This document shows positions 62,912-64,000 of a DNA stretch of 64,000 nucleotides, one piece after another. The first letter of the stretch is position 1; every line of letters starts with the position of its first letter. The notes beneath the pieces are model-generated. The model was given only the letters and a program-made list of their open reading frames with translations, was not told the origin of the DNA and made no database searches. A program made the position numbers and the translations under genes. The DNA comes from Arthrobacter sp. C2. GTDB lineage: Bacteria > Actinomycetota > Actinomycetes > Actinomycetales > Micrococcaceae. The stretch spans positions 992,001-1,056,000 of the forward strand of contig CP042428.1 of NCBI GenBank assembly GCA_024207135.1. The letters are read 5' to 3'.

Positions 62912-63904
62912 ATGGACCAGGAGCTGGAACGGGTCCAGCCCGGCACCAAGGGCATCCGCCGCCGGGTCGCCGGACGCGGATTCAGCTACGTCTCGGCCAA
63001 CGGCCGCAGGATCCATTCCGATCGCCTGCTCGAGCGCATCAACGCGCTGGCCATCCCCCCGGCCTGGACCCAGGTGTGGATCGCCTCCGCCCCCTCGGCC
63101 CACATCCAGGCCACCGGCGTGGACGCCGCCGGGCGGCTGCAATACATCTACCACCCCCGGTGGCGGCAAATGCGCGAACACGAGAAGTTCATTCGTTCCC
63201 TGGCCTTCGCCCAGCGCCTGCCCACGATCCGTCGAGGCGTCACCCGCGACCTCAAGCAAGAGCGTGACCCCAGATTGCGCGCACTGGCTGCCGCGGTACG
63301 CCTGATGGACCGCGCCGGGCTTCGGGTCGGGGGCGCCGCCTATGCCCAGGAGAATGGTTCTTTTGGCGCCACCACGCTGCTCAAGCGCCACTTGAGCCTG
63401 GAGGGCGACACGGTCCACCTGAGGTTCCGCGGCAAGTCCGCGGGTGACTGGGACGTCGCGCTCACGGACAAGCTGCTGGCCGCGTACTTTGCCGCCCTGC
63501 CGCACACCCCCCGTTCGGGCCCGGCTATTTGCCATGCGGTGCCTGTGGGGCGGCGCAAGGAATGGAAGCCCGTTTCGGACGGCGAGGTCAATGCGTACCT
63601 CGGCGAGGTGGCGGGGCACGGCTTTACCGCCAAGGATTTCCGCACCTGGCAGGGCACCGTCGTGGCCGCGCTGTCACTGGCCCGTTCCCTGCGCGCCGGT
63701 GCCACCTCCCCGGAGGCAGTGACTGCGGCCATCGACGAGGCGGCCCAGTGGCTGCACAACACCCCGGCCGTCGCCCGCGGGTCATATGTGAACCCGCGGC
63801 TCATCGATCTTTTTGAGCGCGGCGTCGTGGCCGATCCGCGGCGCCAACCCGACCGCGCAGTGCTCGCCCTGCTGATGGAGGGCGACGGGGAGGAACCCGA
63901 GTGA
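62912..63904 (+). CDS. DNA topoisomerase IB
   Basis: A 330-residue topoisomerase of the poxvirus/bacterial type. Catalytic motifs: LRVGGAAYAQENGSFGATTL around the first arginine, LRFRGKSAGDW with the lysine, DFRTWQGTVVAA and the tyrosine in GSYVNPRLIDLFE. It relaxes DNA by cutting one strand. Its ATG follows the Ku stop with no gap, so the two are one transcript. Topoisomerase IB beside Ku points to a DNA-damage function. Confidence 0.85.
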   Translation: MDQELERVQPGTKGIRRRVAGRGFSYVSANGRRIHSDRLLERINALAIPPAWTQVWIASAPSAHIQATGVDAAGRLQYIYHPRWRQMREHEKFIRSLAFAQRLPTIRRGVTRDLKQERDPRLRALAAAVRLMDRAGLRVGGAAYAQENGSFGATTLLKRHLSLEGDTVHLRFRGKSAGDWDVALTDKLLAAYFAALPHTPRSGPAICHAVPVGRRKEWKPVSDGEVNAYLGEVAGHGFTAKDFRTWQGTVVAALSLARSLRAGATSPEAVTAAIDEAAQWLHNTPAVARGSYVNPRLIDLFERGVVADPRRQPDRAVLALLMEGDGEEPE

Positions 63905-63913
63905 GCCGGTTGC

Positions 63914-64000
63914 ATGGCTGACTCGGCACCGAACACGTTCCGGGGCGAATGGTTCGTCCTTGGCGGCGACGTGGTTCAGCGCCTCCGGTCCGGGACTTCG
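63914..64000 (+). CDS. Start of an unidentified gene, cut by the window edge
   Basis: An open frame from the ATG at 63914 runs to the end (MADSAPNTFRGEW...). Only 29 residues are present and there is no clear ribosome site. Nothing can be said about its function. Confidence 0.25.
   Translation, partial: MADSAPNTFRGEWFVLGGDVVQRLRSGTS

Overview
The window is high-GC, gene-dense bacterial DNA with short intergenic gaps, many ATGA start/stop overlaps and several apparently leaderless genes. The gene families fit an actinobacterium of the Arthrobacter/Micrococcaceae type: an arsenate-mycothiol-transferase-like ArsC, ANTAR regulators, a DUF222/HNH endonuclease, a Holin-X protein, DUF4235/DUF4383 proteins, Ku and topoisomerase IB. 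No tRNA, rRNA, CRISPR array, insertion sequence or replication origin was seen. The genus assignment is inference.

Layout. 0-5.7 kb: glycine betaine/dimethylglycine catabolism (gbcB, gbcA, a dgcA-like demethylase) with a divergent LysR regulator. 5.7-13.6 kb: two XRE-cupin regulators, a His-rich methyltransferase, a cysteine hydrolase, AzlCD amino-acid exporter, an alpha/beta hydrolase and small hypotheticals, including an intact PIN-like gene and an internally deleted copy of it. 13.6-20.5 kb: butanediol-type dehydrogenase, a small winged-helix regulator next to a frameshifted DUF4389 gene, two DUF4386 membrane proteins, a second decayed PIN-like copy and a DUF222/HNH gene. 20.6-26.2 kb: a lipid cluster (SDR, AGPS-like flavoprotein, TetR, GlpD-like dehydrogenase, lipid kinase). 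26.4-30.1 kb: secreted GH16 protein, a membrane glycosyltransferase with a tiny coupled membrane peptide, an esterase. 30.2-34.1 kb: divergent arsenic operon (arsO, arsC, acr3 against arsR and a second arsC). 34.1-42.1 kb: a region of decay containing an over-extended membrane protein, a CatB-type acetyltransferase, an isochorismatase and an AraC regulator fused head to head by one deletion, a VOC protein, an AT-rich insert carrying a single-gene OLD-type ATPase/TOPRIM nuclease, and the truncated MFS/agmatinase pair next to it. 42.7-57.6 kb: small envelope and stress genes (DUF421, DUF4235, GlsB, Dps, Holin-X, SDR, DUF2231-Rieske, three GAF/ANTAR sensors) and a truncated molybdopterin oxidoreductase. 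57.8-64 kb: DUF4383, a frameshifted MBL hydrolase, a wrecked amino-acid permease, a FAD-Rieske fusion, Ku and topoisomerase IB.

Three themes stand out. First, regulators sit divergent to their targets with operator-like palindromes over the promoters (XRE, TetR, ArsR, MarR-like). Second, the window has an unusual number of broken genes, some from clean deletions and some from single-base losses in homopolymers that could be sequencing error. Third, the AT-rich OLD-like nuclease at 38.6-40.4 kb is unlike everything around it in base composition and is the best candidate for a horizontally acquired anti-phage module.
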